NCBI GenBank assembly: GCA_034420695.1
Contig: DAOULB010000024.1
Span: 1-49,063 of the forward strand
DNA: 49,063 nucleotides
Source: Io17-Chloro-G2 sp034420695
GTDB taxonomy: Bacteria; Chloroflexota; Dehalococcoidia; Lucifugimonadales; UBA3495
Direction of reading: 5' to 3'
Part shown: positions 8,268-17,392 of the stretch, piece by piece
Layout of the letters: each line of letters opens with the position of its first letter
How positions within the stretch are numbered: the first letter of the stretch is position 1
Made by a program: the position numbers and the translations under genes
Notes under the pieces: generated by a model
The model's database searches: none
Seen by the model: only the letters and a program-made list of their open reading frames with translations
What the model was told of the DNA's origin: nothing

Positions 8268-9257
8268 CTAGAACAGGTGGCAGGCCACCTTGTGGCCGGG
8301 ACTCAGTTCCCGCAATTCCGGGACCTCGTCAGTGCACCGGTCCATGACGAAGGGACACCGCGGGTTGAAAGTGCATCCCGTCGGAGGGTTCAAGGGCGAT
8401 GGCACCTCTCCCACAACCGTCATTTCCTCCCGTTGCCGGTCCGGATGGGAGGGCAGCGATGCGGCTATCAGCGCCCTGGTGTAAGGGTGCATTGGGTTGT
8501 TGAACAGTTCCTGGGTTGGCGCCTCTTCCACTATCTTCCCCAAGTACATCACCCCAACCTGGTGGCTCATATAGCGCACTGTGGCCAGGTTGTGGGCAAT
8601 CAAGAGGTAGCTAAGGCCGTACCTTTCCTGCAAGTCCCGTAGCAGGTTCATTATCTGTGCCCTGATCGACACGTCCAAAGCCGACACCGGCTCGTCCAGC
8701 ACTATTACTTGGGGCCTCAGGGAAAGCGCCCGTGCGATGGCGATGCGTTGCCGCTGTCCCCCGCTGAATTCGTGGGGATAGTAGTTTGCCTGGAACGAGT
8801 GCAACCCCACGTCCTGCAACAGGGTCTCCAACTGTTCCTTGGCCTCTCCCCTGCTGAGCCTCTTGTTGGTCAACAGGGGCTCCATTATTATCTGCCCCAC
8901 CTTTAGCCTTGGATTCAACGAACTCCACGGGTCCTGGAACACCGCTTGCACTGAGGCCCTGTAGTCCCGGTACCTGGCCGTATTGAACCCTGCCAAGTCG
9001 TTGCCGTTGAACTTGATGCTCCCCTCCGTGGGGTGCTCCACCAGCAGTATCATCCGCGCCGTGGTCGTCTTGCCGCAGCCCGACTCCCCCACCAAGCTGA
9101 AGGTCTCGCCCCGCCGGATCTGGAAAGAAACGCCGTCCACGGCCTTAACTTGGCCCACCGTCTTTCTCAGCACTATTCCCCGGGTGACGGGAAAGTGCTT
9201 CCGGCAGTCCTCGACCTCGATGATAGAATCGGTGGCTATAGCGGCCTGTTGAGTCAC
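8268..9257 (-). CDS. Dpp/Opp-type ABC transporter ATP-binding protein (DppF-like)
   Basis: 329 residues starting at GTG 9257, which overlaps the TGA stop of the preceding ATPase gene (GTGA) and has GGAGG 5 nt upstream: a translationally coupled pair. The protein hydrolyses ATP on the cytoplasmic face to drive uptake of peptides or similar solutes. Visible motifs are Walker A GESGCGKTTT, signature FSGGQRQRIAIARAL, Walker B VIVLDEPVSALD and the H-loop LLIAHN. The C-terminal oligopeptide-transporter extension contains HPYTRALI and a Cys-rich TGCTFNPRCPF segment. Last gene of the minus-strand operon. Confidence 0.92.
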   Translation of the reverse strand: MTQQAAIATDSIIEVEDCRKHFPVTRGIVLRKTVGQVKAVDGVSFQIRRGETFSLVGESGCGKTTTARMILLVEHPTEGSIKFNGNDLAGFNTARYRDYRASVQAVFQDPWSSLNPRLKVGQIIMEPLLTNKRLSRGEAKEQLETLLQDVGLHSFQANYYPHEFSGGQRQRIAIARALSLRPQVIVLDEPVSALDVSIRAQIMNLLRDLQERYGLSYLLIAHNLATVRYMSHQVGVMYLGKIVEEAPTQELFNNPMHPYTRALIAASLPSHPDRQREEMTVVGEVPSPLNPPTGCTFNPRCPFVMDRCTDEVPELRELSPGHKVACHLF

Positions 9258-10225
9258 GCCAGCCTCCAGCAGGTGGCCGTATGGCCCGGCCCGGCGCTCA
9301 GGGGAATTGGCGCCTCGCTGTGGCACCGGTCGAACACGTAGGGGCACCGTGGAGCGAACGAGCAGCCTTCCGGCAGTTGGTCCAATGCCGGAGGCTGGCC
9401 GTCAATCGCGTACAGGTAGTCCACGTCTTCGTCCACGTCCGGCACCGACCGCATCAGGGCCTCGGTGTACGGGTGGGCTGGGTCGTTGAACAGGTCCCTG
9501 ACCCCGGCTGACTCCACAACCCTGCCGGCGTACATCACCACGACCTTGTCGCACATCTTGGCGACGATGCCGAAGTCGTGGGTGATGAATATGATTGCCA
9601 GTCCTGTCTCTTGCTGGATTTCCTTCAGCAGTTGCAGATACTGGTACTGAATGGTGGCGTCCAAGGATGTGGTGGCCTCATCGGCTATCAGTACCTTGGG
9701 AGTGCCCGAAATTGCGATTGCCCCCACAACCCTCTGGCGCATCCCACCGCTCATCTGGTGCGGGTAGTCCCTCAGCCGCACTTCCGGTGAAGCTATTTTG
9801 ACCTGTTGAAGGAGTTCCAACGCCCTTTGCCGCAGGCCCCCGGCAAGGCTCTGGGTGTGCTGTCGCAGGGTTTCCACCAGTTGGTTGCCTACGGTGAACA
9901 GTGGGTTCAGGGAAGTCATGGGGTCTTGGAGAATCATCCCCAGTTCCTTTCCCCTGATGGCCTGCATTTCCTGCCGGCTCTTCGTGAGGAGGTCCTCCCC
10001 GCTGAGCAGTACCTTCCCCCCCTCGATTCGTCCTGCCGGTTGTGGCACAAGTCCCATGATGGACAGTGCCGTCATGCTCTTGCCGCAGCCCGATTCCCCT
10101 GCAATGCCCAGCGTCTCTCCCGCTTCCAAGGTAAAACTGACCCCGTCGACCGCCTTGACCACCCCGCTTTTGGTGTGGAAGTACGTCCGCAGGTCCTGGA
10201 CCTCGAGTAAAGGGTGTTGTGCCAC
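9254..10225 (-). CDS. Dpp/Opp-type ABC transporter ATP-binding protein (DppD-like)
   Basis: 323 residues from GTG 10225, 6 nt after AAGGAG; a TTG at 10264 would add 13 residues but lacks a site. Motifs: Walker A GESGCGKSMTA, signature MSGGMRQRVVGAIAI, Walker B VLIADEATTSLDA (most relatives have ADEPTT, so the Pro to Ala change is slightly unusual) and the H-loop IFITHD. The C-terminal extension has HPYTEALMRSVP and a cysteine cluster (GCSFAPRCPY). It should pair with the DppF-like protein as the nucleotide-binding heterodimer of the importer. Confidence 0.92.
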   Translation of the reverse strand: MAQHPLLEVQDLRTYFHTKSGVVKAVDGVSFTLEAGETLGIAGESGCGKSMTALSIMGLVPQPAGRIEGGKVLLSGEDLLTKSRQEMQAIRGKELGMILQDPMTSLNPLFTVGNQLVETLRQHTQSLAGGLRQRALELLQQVKIASPEVRLRDYPHQMSGGMRQRVVGAIAISGTPKVLIADEATTSLDATIQYQYLQLLKEIQQETGLAIIFITHDFGIVAKMCDKVVVMYAGRVVESAGVRDLFNDPAHPYTEALMRSVPDVDEDVDYLYAIDGQPPALDQLPEGCSFAPRCPYVFDRCHSEAPIPLSAGPGHTATCWRLA

Positions 10226-10327
10226 CGGGTTCTCCTTGGTTCCGCCGCTGGTATCTTGCTGCAATAATGCCTTCAGTCAAATGGGAGGCGGCGCCGTCCC
10301 CAGCGCCTGCTTGCCGGCCGGTCCGCC

Positions 10328-11212
10328 CTACACCCGGCGCATCTTCGGGTCCAGGAAGTCCCGCAGCCAGTCGCCAAAGAAGTTGAAGCACAGCACTACG
10401 CCGGTAATGGCCAAGCCGGGAAGGAGAGAAAGCCACCACATGTCCAGTATGACTTCCTTGCCTTCCGACACCATGATTCCCCAAGCCGGAGCGCCTACCG
10501 GCAGGCCCAGTCCCAAGTAGCTCAACGACGCTTCCAGCAGTATCACCTGCCCCACCCTCAAGCTGGTCAGGACCATCAACACGTTTACCGTGTTGGGCAG
10601 GATATGGCGCAGGACTATGACCGTCCCCGACACCCCGGCGATCTTGGCCAGGGTAACGTAGTCCATTTCCTTCAGGTATAGAACTTCCCCCCGAATCATC
10701 CGGGCGTACCGGTCCCACACCCCCAATGCCACCGCCAGGATAATAATCTCCATCCCCGGGCCTAGGAATATGAACAGGATCATGGCCACCAGCACCGTAG
10801 GAAAGCCCAGGGAGCAGTCGGTAATCCGCATGATCAGGGCGTCCACCCACCCGCCGGCGTAGCCCGACACCAAGCCCAGCACGGTGCCAAAAATCGTGCC
10901 CACGCCCAGCGCTACCGCCGCCATAAACAGGGCGGAGCGAGCGCCGTAAATCAGGCGGCTCAGGATGTCCCGCCCCATTATGTCGGTGCCCAAGGGATAC
11001 GACAGGTTCTCGAATGGCGCCTGACGTGCCTCCAGCATCGCGATTCGCGTGGGGTCGTGAGGCGCCAGCAGAGGGGCGAAGAGTGCACAGGCCAGCAGCA
11101 CAGTCACGATGAAGAGCGATACCCAAGGCAACCGGCTCGCGCCGCCCCCTGCCGCCGCTGCTCCAAGGAGCCAGTTCGTTCCCGCTCTAGCCACATTCAC
11201 AACTGTTGCCAT
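10328..11212 (-). CDS. Dpp/Opp-type ABC transporter permease (DppC-like)
   Basis: 294 residues. The N-terminal membrane segment (about 30-50) is followed by the loop APHDP and the DppC signature LGTDIMGRDILSRLIYGAR, then five further hydrophobic segments. The EAA-type coupling motif region reads YVTLAKIAGVSGTVIVLRHILPN. C-terminal FFGDWLRDFLDPKMR is typical of the family end. Forms the membrane channel with the DppB-like protein. The gene lies 66 bp downstream of the DppB-like gene. Confidence 0.92.
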   Translation of the reverse strand: MATVVNVARAGTNWLLGAAAAGGGASRLPWVSLFIVTVLLACALFAPLLAPHDPTRIAMLEARQAPFENLSYPLGTDIMGRDILSRLIYGARSALFMAAVALGVGTIFGTVLGLVSGYAGGWVDALIMRITDCSLGFPTVLVAMILFIFLGPGMEIIILAVALGVWDRYARMIRGEVLYLKEMDYVTLAKIAGVSGTVIVLRHILPNTVNVLMVLTSLRVGQVILLEASLSYLGLGLPVGAPAWGIMVSEGKEVILDMWWLSLLPGLAITGVVLCFNFFGDWLRDFLDPKMRRV

Positions 11213-11278
11213 GGCTGTTCCCTTCCCGTTATTCCTGCGTAGAGACCCGGCTAACTGTACTTGGCTAGCAGCATCCGG

Positions 11279-12202
11279 CTAGCTGTACCTGATCCTGGGG
11301 TTGACATAGGCATAGAGGATATCCACCACCAAGGCGCTCACTATGTAGAGGAATCCTGCTGACAGCACTACCGCCTCCACTACCGGAAAGTCGCGCCGCT
11401 GAATTCCCTCGAGCAGCAACCTTCCAACACCGGGCCAAGCAAAGACCACCTCGATCACCACCGAGCCGTTTAGCAGACCGGCCAAGCTTAACCCGGCGAA
11501 GGTCAAGGCCGGAATCGCTGCGTTCTTCAAGGCATGCTTGTAAATCACCAGCCGCTCGGGTAGCCCCTTGACCCGCGCGAACTTGACGTACTCGCTGTCC
11601 AGCACCTCCAGCATGCTGGAGCGTATCAGCCGGGTCATGCCGGCCATTCCCGCCGTACCCAGAACGAAGGCGGGCAGAATGAGATGCTCTGGGCCTCCCC
11701 GCCCAAAGGTGGGCAGCCAGCCCAATATCGCCCCAAACAGCAGGATGAGCATTATCGCCACCCAGAAATTCGGGGTGGCTATGCCAATCACCGCAAATAA
11801 CTTCCCGAAGAGGTCGAAAATGGTATCCCGTTTTACCGCAGAAAGGATACCCAGGGCGACCCCTACTATCACCTCCAAGGCGAACGCTGCAGCCGCCAGC
11901 TGGATGGTGGCCGGGAACCTCTCGAAGAGAGAGTCTCGCGCCGGCTTCTGGTTTATCGTCGATTTCCCGAAGTCGGCCCTGATTATCCTGCTCAGGTAGT
12001 GCCCGTATTGCACCATGATGGGCTTGTCCAAGCCCATCTCCTTCTTCAAAGCCTCGTAATGTTCCTTTTCTCCCTCCCCTTCTACGCCGATCAGGTAAAG
12101 GGCTGGGTCCCCTGTGGAATGAACGGCAAGGAATACCGCCAAGCTGAGGGCCAGCAGGGTGAATATGGCTTGGAAGAACCGTCTGATGATGTAGCGCTGC
12201 AC
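11279..12202 (-). CDS. Dpp/Opp-type ABC transporter permease (DppB-like)
   Basis: 307 residues from GTG 12202, with AAGGGG 7 nt upstream. Starts VQRYIIRRFFQAIFTLLALS, the usual first membrane helix of DppB. A large periplasmic loop (about 40-95) is followed by five membrane segments, with the EAA-type loop YVKFARVKGLPERLVIYKHALKNA and a final helix ending in YVNPRIRY. First permease gene of the operon. The 249-bp gap to the binding-protein gene holds a strong hairpin and a 73-bp tandem repeat. Confidence 0.92.
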   Translation of the reverse strand: MQRYIIRRFFQAIFTLLALSLAVFLAVHSTGDPALYLIGVEGEGEKEHYEALKKEMGLDKPIMVQYGHYLSRIIRADFGKSTINQKPARDSLFERFPATIQLAAAAFALEVIVGVALGILSAVKRDTIFDLFGKLFAVIGIATPNFWVAIMLILLFGAILGWLPTFGRGGPEHLILPAFVLGTAGMAGMTRLIRSSMLEVLDSEYVKFARVKGLPERLVIYKHALKNAAIPALTFAGLSLAGLLNGSVVIEVVFAWPGVGRLLLEGIQRRDFPVVEAVVLSAGFLYIVSALVVDILYAYVNPRIRYS

Positions 12203-12227
12203 CTGTTGTCCCCTTCTTTGCCGCCTC

Positions 12228-12370
12228 GGGATTCCTTGGTACAACAGACTGGGTCAATCTTTCTGCGATTGAGACCCATAATGGGATGGAAACCAATCGC
12301 GGGATTCCTTGGTACAACAGACCGGGTCAATCTTTCTACGATTGAGACCCATACTGGGATTGAAACCAAT
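12228..12370. repeat. two 73-bp tandem repeats, CRISPR-repeat-like in places
   Basis: Unit 1 spans 12228-12300 and unit 2 12301-12370, with about four mismatches. Each contains GGGTCAATC and GATTGAGACCC, which can form an interrupted stem, and ends in GGGATTGAAACC or a variant; GGGATTGAAAC resembles the 3' end of many CRISPR repeats. The whole 73 bp, including what would be the spacer, is duplicated, and no cas genes are nearby. It lies in the leader of the DppB-like gene. Confidence 0.75.
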
Positions 12371-12384
12371 ATGGAGAATTAACA

Positions 12385-12417
12385 ATGTCCGGCGGCGTTG
12401 TTCCAGCCGCCGGACAT
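12385..12417 (-). terminator. attenuator-type hairpin between binding protein and permease genes
   Basis: A perfect 12-bp stem (12385-12396 with 12406-12417) and a 9-nt loop, 35 bp after the stop of the binding-protein gene. There is no strong T-run (TGTTAATT on the minus strand), so partial termination or 3' mRNA protection is more likely than a full stop. This is a common way to make more binding protein than permease. Confidence 0.6.
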
Positions 12418-12451
12418 CAGGGCCGGACACCAGGGTTGGTCTTGCCCTTGC

Positions 12452-14203
12452 CTACTTGAGCTCTACTGTATATAGCGCTGAGAAGAAAGACTTCAAAGCA
12501 TAGGGCTCCCATGACTCTACCCGGGGCCCTACTCCGAAGGGCACGTTGATGTACCCGGGCGACATATAGTAGGCATCGTCGATGAGTTCCTTGATCATGG
12601 GCTCGTAAGCTGCCATACGTTCATCGGTGTCGATGATAGCGATGAGGTCTTGCATCCTTGAGATAACGTCTGGATTGTCGGTGGCCCTCCAGGAACTCTC
12701 CGGGTCACCCCACCTTGCCTGGAAGGTATCCGTCGGGTCCAGCGGAATGCTGGTCTCCCTCCACCACATCTGGCCGTCCAGTTCCAAGTTCACCCTCTTC
12801 TGGGCAATTGCGGCGTGCTCCCCTACTTGGACCTCTACAGGAATCCCCAGCTCCCTTCGCCAAGTATCGGCTACTAGCTGCGCCGATTCTATTAGCAGGG
12901 GCGCTACTGCGGCTGGGCGGGTGTGGATTACTAGCTGGTCAAATCCCTCACCGCCGGGGTATCCAGCCTCCGCCAACAACGCTCTGGCCTTTTCCGGGTC
13001 GAAGGCCCGTGGCTTGATCTCGGGGAAGTGTGCCAAGGTGCCGGGCTGGACCACGTACCAACCATCTACCTCGAACACGTCAGGGCCCCAGAGGGTGTCC
13101 CGTAGCAGTTCCTTGGGCAGGGCATAGTCCAAGGCTTGACGGACCCGCTTGTCCCCGCAGGGGTAGTTCGAGCCGGGCCGGTCGCAACCGAAGAGCCAGC
13201 CAATTATAGCGGCGCCCGATTTGGCGAAAACAAACCGGCCTCCACCGGCCTCCACCCGCTTCCTGCTGGCCAAGCCCACCGGGATGATATCTGCCTGCCC
13301 GGCCTCCAAGGCTCCGACCCTCGTCGCTTCCTCGGGAACCAGGAACATGTCCAGCATCTGGAATTTCACCCGCTGGTCTTCGGGAAGGCCGTTGTCCGGG
13401 TGATAGTAATAATCAGCGAAGCGTTCAAACTCCAGCGAGTATGCCGGCACGTGCTTGACCAGCCTGAACGGCCCCGCCGCAACGGGATTCTTGTCGTATT
13501 CTGCCGCCACTTCCTCGTTCCATATCTCGTCCCGCTTCGGGATCATATGGAACCAAGTGGTTCCCGCCTCTGAGAGTGTTGACGGGAGCTGCGGAAGCGG
13601 CTCTATGCCGGTAAGGCTGACCTGGTTCGGCCCCGAAATCTCTACCTTCTCCATCGCCGCGGACAGCCTTCGGCCCGTCCCCCGGAGAGGAACCCCCGCC
13701 TCAATGGCTTCCGGACTCATGCTGTGCCGCAAGGTCCACTCCACGTCCTCGGTAGTCAACTCAGTCCCATCATGGAACATCACGCCTTCCCTGATGGTAT
13801 AAGTCAGGGTCCGGCCATCGGCGGAAAACTCCCAGCCGGTGGCTATGCCCGGCAGCATCTCGTTTTGCCTGTTTGTCGCGCTCAGGAACCCGCCCAGTAT
13901 TCGGCCTATGTGCGTGTTTCCTCCTGAGCCAACCGCCCGTTCAAACCGCTCGTTGCCGAAGTTCCCGGTCAACAGAGTCAGCTTGCCCGGATTGACGTCA
14001 GGAGTCGTCGCTTCCATGCTTTCCGCCGGTTCCGCCGTGGCCACCGGTGCAGCCGTCGGCTCTGGCGCGGCGCTCATCGATTCAGATGCCGCCGGAGCCG
14101 GCTCCTGTGCGGTGCTGCCTCCGCAGGCGACCGCTACCACAAGAGCCAACAGCAGCGCCGGTAGAATCCAGATCTTGGGGTCCCTCAACCGGTAGGTACG
14201 CAT
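12452..14203 (-). CDS. ABC transporter solute-binding lipoprotein, family 5 (peptide/nickel type)
   Basis: 583 residues from ATG 14203, with GGAGG 9 nt upstream. The signal peptide MRTYRLRDPKIWILPALLLA ends in lipobox AVAC (near residue 26), followed by a Thr/Pro/Ala/Glu linker. The family-5 body follows, with recognisable segments: LTYTIREGVMFHDGTELTTEDVEWT (in shorter pieces: IREGVMFHDG, TTEDVEWT), VAAGPFRLV and VRQALDYALPKELLR. Captures the substrate outside the membrane for the DppBCDF-like importer encoded just downstream. The substrate class (peptide, oligosaccharide, opine or other) cannot be read off. Confidence 0.9.
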   Translation of the reverse strand: MRTYRLRDPKIWILPALLLALVVAVACGGSTAQEPAPAASESMSAAPEPTAAPVATAEPAESMEATTPDVNPGKLTLLTGNFGNERFERAVGSGGNTHIGRILGGFLSATNRQNEMLPGIATGWEFSADGRTLTYTIREGVMFHDGTELTTEDVEWTLRHSMSPEAIEAGVPLRGTGRRLSAAMEKVEISGPNQVSLTGIEPLPQLPSTLSEAGTTWFHMIPKRDEIWNEEVAAEYDKNPVAAGPFRLVKHVPAYSLEFERFADYYYHPDNGLPEDQRVKFQMLDMFLVPEEATRVGALEAGQADIIPVGLASRKRVEAGGGRFVFAKSGAAIIGWLFGCDRPGSNYPCGDKRVRQALDYALPKELLRDTLWGPDVFEVDGWYVVQPGTLAHFPEIKPRAFDPEKARALLAEAGYPGGEGFDQLVIHTRPAAVAPLLIESAQLVADTWRRELGIPVEVQVGEHAAIAQKRVNLELDGQMWWRETSIPLDPTDTFQARWGDPESSWRATDNPDVISRMQDLIAIIDTDERMAAYEPMIKELIDDAYYMSPGYINVPFGVGPRVESWEPYALKSFFSALYTVELK

Positions 14204-14429
14204 CCCTCTAGGCCTCCAGTGCTTCCTGTTTTTCAGTACTTGCTGGTTCCAATGTTCCAGTGCTTCTTGACGCCTGAGATTTACACCACCATACAAGGAT
14301 CTAAAGATCGCGCTCCATACGCCTGAAACGCTGTGCCCCGCCCGCAACGGTTTTCGTAACTTGGCGCGCCCCTTCCGGGAAGGGAGAAAACCACCCCATC
14401 GAAGCCACTCGAACCTTGGAGATACCTTT

Positions 14430-14467
14430 AACCTGGCAAGGCTTTTGCAACCTGGCAGGGCTTTTGC
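14430..14467. repeat. 19-bp tandem duplication in the ABC operon leader
   Basis: AACCTGGCAAGGCTTTTGC is followed directly by a copy with one change (A to G). It falls in the predicted long 5' leader of the binding-protein gene. Confidence 0.7.
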
Positions 14468-14544
14468 TTGGGTACTGGCTTCCCTTGGCAGCCCGTGTCC
14501 TTCCCTTCGGCTCCCGTAGCTGCGAAGGCGGTATTTGAAGGGCG

Positions 14545-14573
14545 AATATAGACTATTGGCCTATGGGTGTCAA
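14545..14573 (-). promoter_or_regulatory. sigma-70-type promoter for the ABC importer operon
   Basis: On the minus strand: TTGACA (14573-14568), a 17-bp spacer, TATATT (14550-14545). It is the best consensus promoter upstream of the binding-protein gene, and implies a leader of roughly 330 nt. Confidence 0.6.
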
Positions 14574-14731
14574 CCTGCTTTGGCCTTTCTGCTGCTTTCA
14601 TCAGCTAAATTGCTGCTTCTCGTCATCGTCTGCCTCAATACCATCGTAACACGACTGCTAATACTCCTATAATCCTGGTAGATTGGTATTGTATTACGTT
14701 TTTCGTTGTATTCTTCTGGCTTTCTTTGGGG

Positions 14732-14760
14732 TTGACAACCAGTTCCTTGGCTATTAGGTT
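14732..14760 (+). promoter_or_regulatory. promoter for the bicupin genes
   Basis: TTGACA (14732-14737), a 17-bp spacer, TAGGTT (14755-14760). The cupin gene starts 103 bp downstream of the -10 box. Confidence 0.5.
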
Positions 14761-14863
14761 TGGTATCAGCTCGGAAGGCCTCAAATCCGGGTAAACCCGA
14801 ACAATAAACCCAGCCCAAGGCAGTTTCCCGGTAGCAAGAATCCTGCTGAAAGGTGGTTCTGTT

Positions 14864-15994
14864 ATGGTGCAAAGTTCAGCCGGTTCCCAGTCGAGGATTA
14901 TTCCCGACTATTCCTATATCAGGTGGATGGAGTCCATTGGGGTGCCGATTCACCGGGGCCATTACATTGCCGACCTCCGCACCGTTGAACTCGAATGGTG
15001 GGAGGAACGCCAGTGCAAGGCCGCTTTCCTCCAGTTCCACGGGCAGGAGGGCGTCAGTGAGGCCAGGGTTACCGAAATTCCGCCCGGCGCTTCCCTTCCC
15101 CCAATGAAGTTCGCCTTGGACGAGATGGTTTATGTGGTGTCCGGCCGCGGCCTCACTACCATTGAGCATGAAAGCGGTGGCGGTAAAAAGACCTTCGAGT
15201 GGCAGGACCACAGCCTGTTCCTGATTCCCGGCGGCCATACCCACCAGTTCTCCAACATGCGCTCCGACCAGCCCGCCCGGCTCTTGAACTACAACTACCT
15301 GCCGGTGGCCATGTCCGCGGTCCCCAACCCGGACTTCTTCTTCAACAACCCCTTCAGCGCCCCGAACCTGCTGGCCGGGGGAGGCGAAGAGTTCTACTCC
15401 GAAGCCAAGGCAGTGCTCTTGCCCGACAACTATGGCGTGGAAAGAAACTACTGGCAGGGCAACTTCTTCCCGGACATGCAGGCTTGGGACAAGCTCGACG
15501 CCCTGAAATACCGCGGCGCCGGCGGCCACAGCGTGCAGATTCGTTTCCCGGCGTCGGAACTTACCGCCCACATGTCGGTGTTCCCCTCCAAGACCTACAA
15601 AAAAGCCCACCGCCACGGCCCCGGACGGGTCATCGTCATCCCCGGCGGTGAAGGTTATTCCATCATCTGGGAAGAGGGCCATGAGAAGGTCATCATCCCG
15701 TGGCAGGAAGCCAGCGTCTTCACGCCCCCCGAAAAGTGGTTCCACCAGCACTTCAACTTGGGAGAGGCCCCGGCCAGGTATCTGGCCCTCCATCCCATGC
15801 CACAGTTCCGGGGCCACGCCGAAAAAGTGGAAGACCGTGCCAAGGACCAGATCGAATACCCCCGGGAAGAACCCTTCATCCGGGAGAAGTTCGAGAGTGA
15901 CTTGGCCGACCGGGGGCTGAGCAGCGTAATGCCCGAAGAGGCCTACCAGGACCCCGACTACGAATGGGCCTACTCCGGGACCGACGAACATTAG
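14864..15994 (+). CDS. bicupin protein (putative ring-cleavage dioxygenase-like)
   Basis: 376 residues, ATG start behind AAAGGTGG. Two cupin barrels: the first around residues 75-150 (MKFALDEMVYVVSGRGLTTI, later PGGHTHQFSN), the second around 230-310 (MSVFPSKTYKKAHRHGPGRV, later FTPPEKWFHQHFN). The second barrel keeps a clear HRHGP first motif and an HQHFN second motif, so it is the likelier metal site. The first lacks the usual HxH in motif 1. Such bicupins include gentisate and salicylate 1,2-dioxygenases, but also non-enzymatic and isomerase members, so the activity is open. A second bicupin gene follows 82 bp downstream. Confidence 0.75.
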   Translation: MVQSSAGSQSRIIPDYSYIRWMESIGVPIHRGHYIADLRTVELEWWEERQCKAAFLQFHGQEGVSEARVTEIPPGASLPPMKFALDEMVYVVSGRGLTTIEHESGGGKKTFEWQDHSLFLIPGGHTHQFSNMRSDQPARLLNYNYLPVAMSAVPNPDFFFNNPFSAPNLLAGGGEEFYSEAKAVLLPDNYGVERNYWQGNFFPDMQAWDKLDALKYRGAGGHSVQIRFPASELTAHMSVFPSKTYKKAHRHGPGRVIVIPGGEGYSIIWEEGHEKVIIPWQEASVFTPPEKWFHQHFNLGEAPARYLALHPMPQFRGHAEKVEDRAKDQIEYPREEPFIREKFESDLADRGLSSVMPEEAYQDPDYEWAYSGTDEH

Positions 15995-16076
15995 CCCGAA
16001 CAGAATCTCCGGGCGCAACTTTTGCAACCATGCCCTCGGGCAGCATCGCCAGTAACCCAATCGCAGGAGGCCGGCA

Positions 16077-17156
16077 ATGACCCAGCAGCGGCAACAACTG
16101 AGATCGGAGCGGGACCAGATACGCATCAGGGGCGACAGGCGTCCCGCCACCTATGACAAGCCCCGCACCTTCGTCCACGCAATCCAGAGCATGGAATACA
16201 ACCTCAACGAACAGCGTGCTCAACTGCTGGCCGAAATTCCCCGGGTCTTCAGCCCGAAATTCAACTACGACTCAACCGACCCGCGCCGGGTGTTCGGTGA
16301 GGGAGACCACAACCTCCTCCTTCCCGACGACGAGCCCTTCCGCAGCCAGAGCCTGCACATAAACCTGTCCGCCGGCGAGCCCGGCACCCGCAACCAAGGC
16401 CACGGTCACCAGAACGAGGCCCTCTTCTACATCCTGGAAGGCCACGGCTGGGAGGAGCACGACGGGCAGGAATACCCTTGGGAAGCCGGTGACGCCGTCG
16501 CAGTGCACAATGACTCGGTCCACTGGCACTGCAACCCCACCAACGACTGGACCCTCGCCATCGTTATGAAGGCCAAGCCCATGTGGCTCTTCCTCGGCAT
16601 GCACCAGCAGGGAGAGATTGGCTACCTTCCTCCCGATGTCGAGCAGCGCGGCCCCCGGGTCGAATGGACTGTGGCCCGCCGTCCCGAGGACATAGAGGGC
16701 AAGACCAAGATCTTAAAGCCTGGTGACACACCTTGGGAGTGGACCTCCAACGGCTACTGCCGCAAAATTGCCGGCACCGGCGTCCCCATCCGGTTGAAGG
16801 CCACCACCGCCCACCTTTACGAAATACCCGTCGGCAGCAGCACCGGCAAGCGCTGGCAAATGGCCGATGAAGGCGTCTATTTCACCGAGGGAAGCGGCTA
16901 CTCCCTCCACTGGGACGTAGCGGTGGAAATCGACGACCAGTTCTACGCCCGGGTCGCCCTGGAGCCCACCCGGTGGGAGTGGAAGGCCGGCGACTTCATG
17001 TGGGTGCCCCAGAACATGGTCTGCCAGCACTTCAATTCCGATCCCGAAAAGCCCGCAAAGTTCCTCGTCGGCAGCAACACCGCCTTCGAGTGGTTGGGCT
17101 ACCAGCCCGTCGACTTGGAAGCCTGCCCGGAGTGGCAGGCCAGCCATCCCGGCTAG
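16077..17156 (+). CDS. bicupin protein, gentisate-dioxygenase-like
   Basis: 359 residues, ATG start after AGGAGG. The first cupin (about 105-165) has a canonical metal motif, GHGHQNEALFYILEGHGWEEHDG (in pieces: HGHQNEALFYILEG), with matching motif-2 VHNDSVHWHCN. The second cupin (about 240-330) has YEIPVGSSTGKRWQMADEG and WVPQNMVCQHFN, with fewer ligands. The arrangement fits Fe(II) bicupin dioxygenases and their relatives. It is probably cotranscribed with the preceding bicupin gene; together they could form a hetero-oligomer or act on successive substrates. A terminator follows at 17216. Confidence 0.75.
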   Translation: MTQQRQQLRSERDQIRIRGDRRPATYDKPRTFVHAIQSMEYNLNEQRAQLLAEIPRVFSPKFNYDSTDPRRVFGEGDHNLLLPDDEPFRSQSLHINLSAGEPGTRNQGHGHQNEALFYILEGHGWEEHDGQEYPWEAGDAVAVHNDSVHWHCNPTNDWTLAIVMKAKPMWLFLGMHQQGEIGYLPPDVEQRGPRVEWTVARRPEDIEGKTKILKPGDTPWEWTSNGYCRKIAGTGVPIRLKATTAHLYEIPVGSSTGKRWQMADEGVYFTEGSGYSLHWDVAVEIDDQFYARVALEPTRWEWKAGDFMWVPQNMVCQHFNSDPEKPAKFLVGSNTAFEWLGYQPVDLEACPEWQASHPG

Positions 17157-17215
17157 ATCAGGCTAAAGCCGGCCCGGCTATGATGGTGGCTGGCAGCGTC
17201 CTTTAATGACCAATA

Positions 17216-17243
17216 GGGGCACGGTGGGCCGTGCCCCTTTGAT
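17216..17243 (+). terminator. intrinsic terminator after the bicupin genes
   Basis: Perfect 9-bp stem GGGGCACGG/CCGTGCCCC (17216-17224 and 17229-17237) with a 4-nt loop, followed by TTTGATT. Confidence 0.7.
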
Positions 17244-17392
17244 TGACAAACCCGGTTCGGCAGAAAAGCTCCTCAGTTCTCTGGTCCTTTCCCTGATTTG
17301 CCCGGCTATCAAGAGGCAGTTTCCCAAATAAAAGCTCCGTGCCCGTAACTCAGTCCGGCAATCGCAACCCAACCCGGCAAAAGGAGAAAGCA

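Larger units (their letters stand above)
14204..14863. other. divergent regulatory region between ABC operon and bicupin genes
   Basis: 660 bases without a convincing gene. They hold two divergent sigma-70-type promoters (14545-14573 leftward, 14732-14760 rightward) and a 19-bp tandem duplication (14430-14448 and 14449-14467, AACCTGGCARGGCTTTTGC). Confidence 0.6.

Noticed and set aside
12228..12370. CRISPR array
   Set aside because: Only two units, the spacer-like part is duplicated as well, and there are no cas genes. Kept as a tandem repeat.
14876..16150. 424-codon minus-strand open frame opposite the first bicupin gene
   Set aside because: No family resemblance; the plus strand encodes clear cupin motifs with a promoter and a ribosome binding site.
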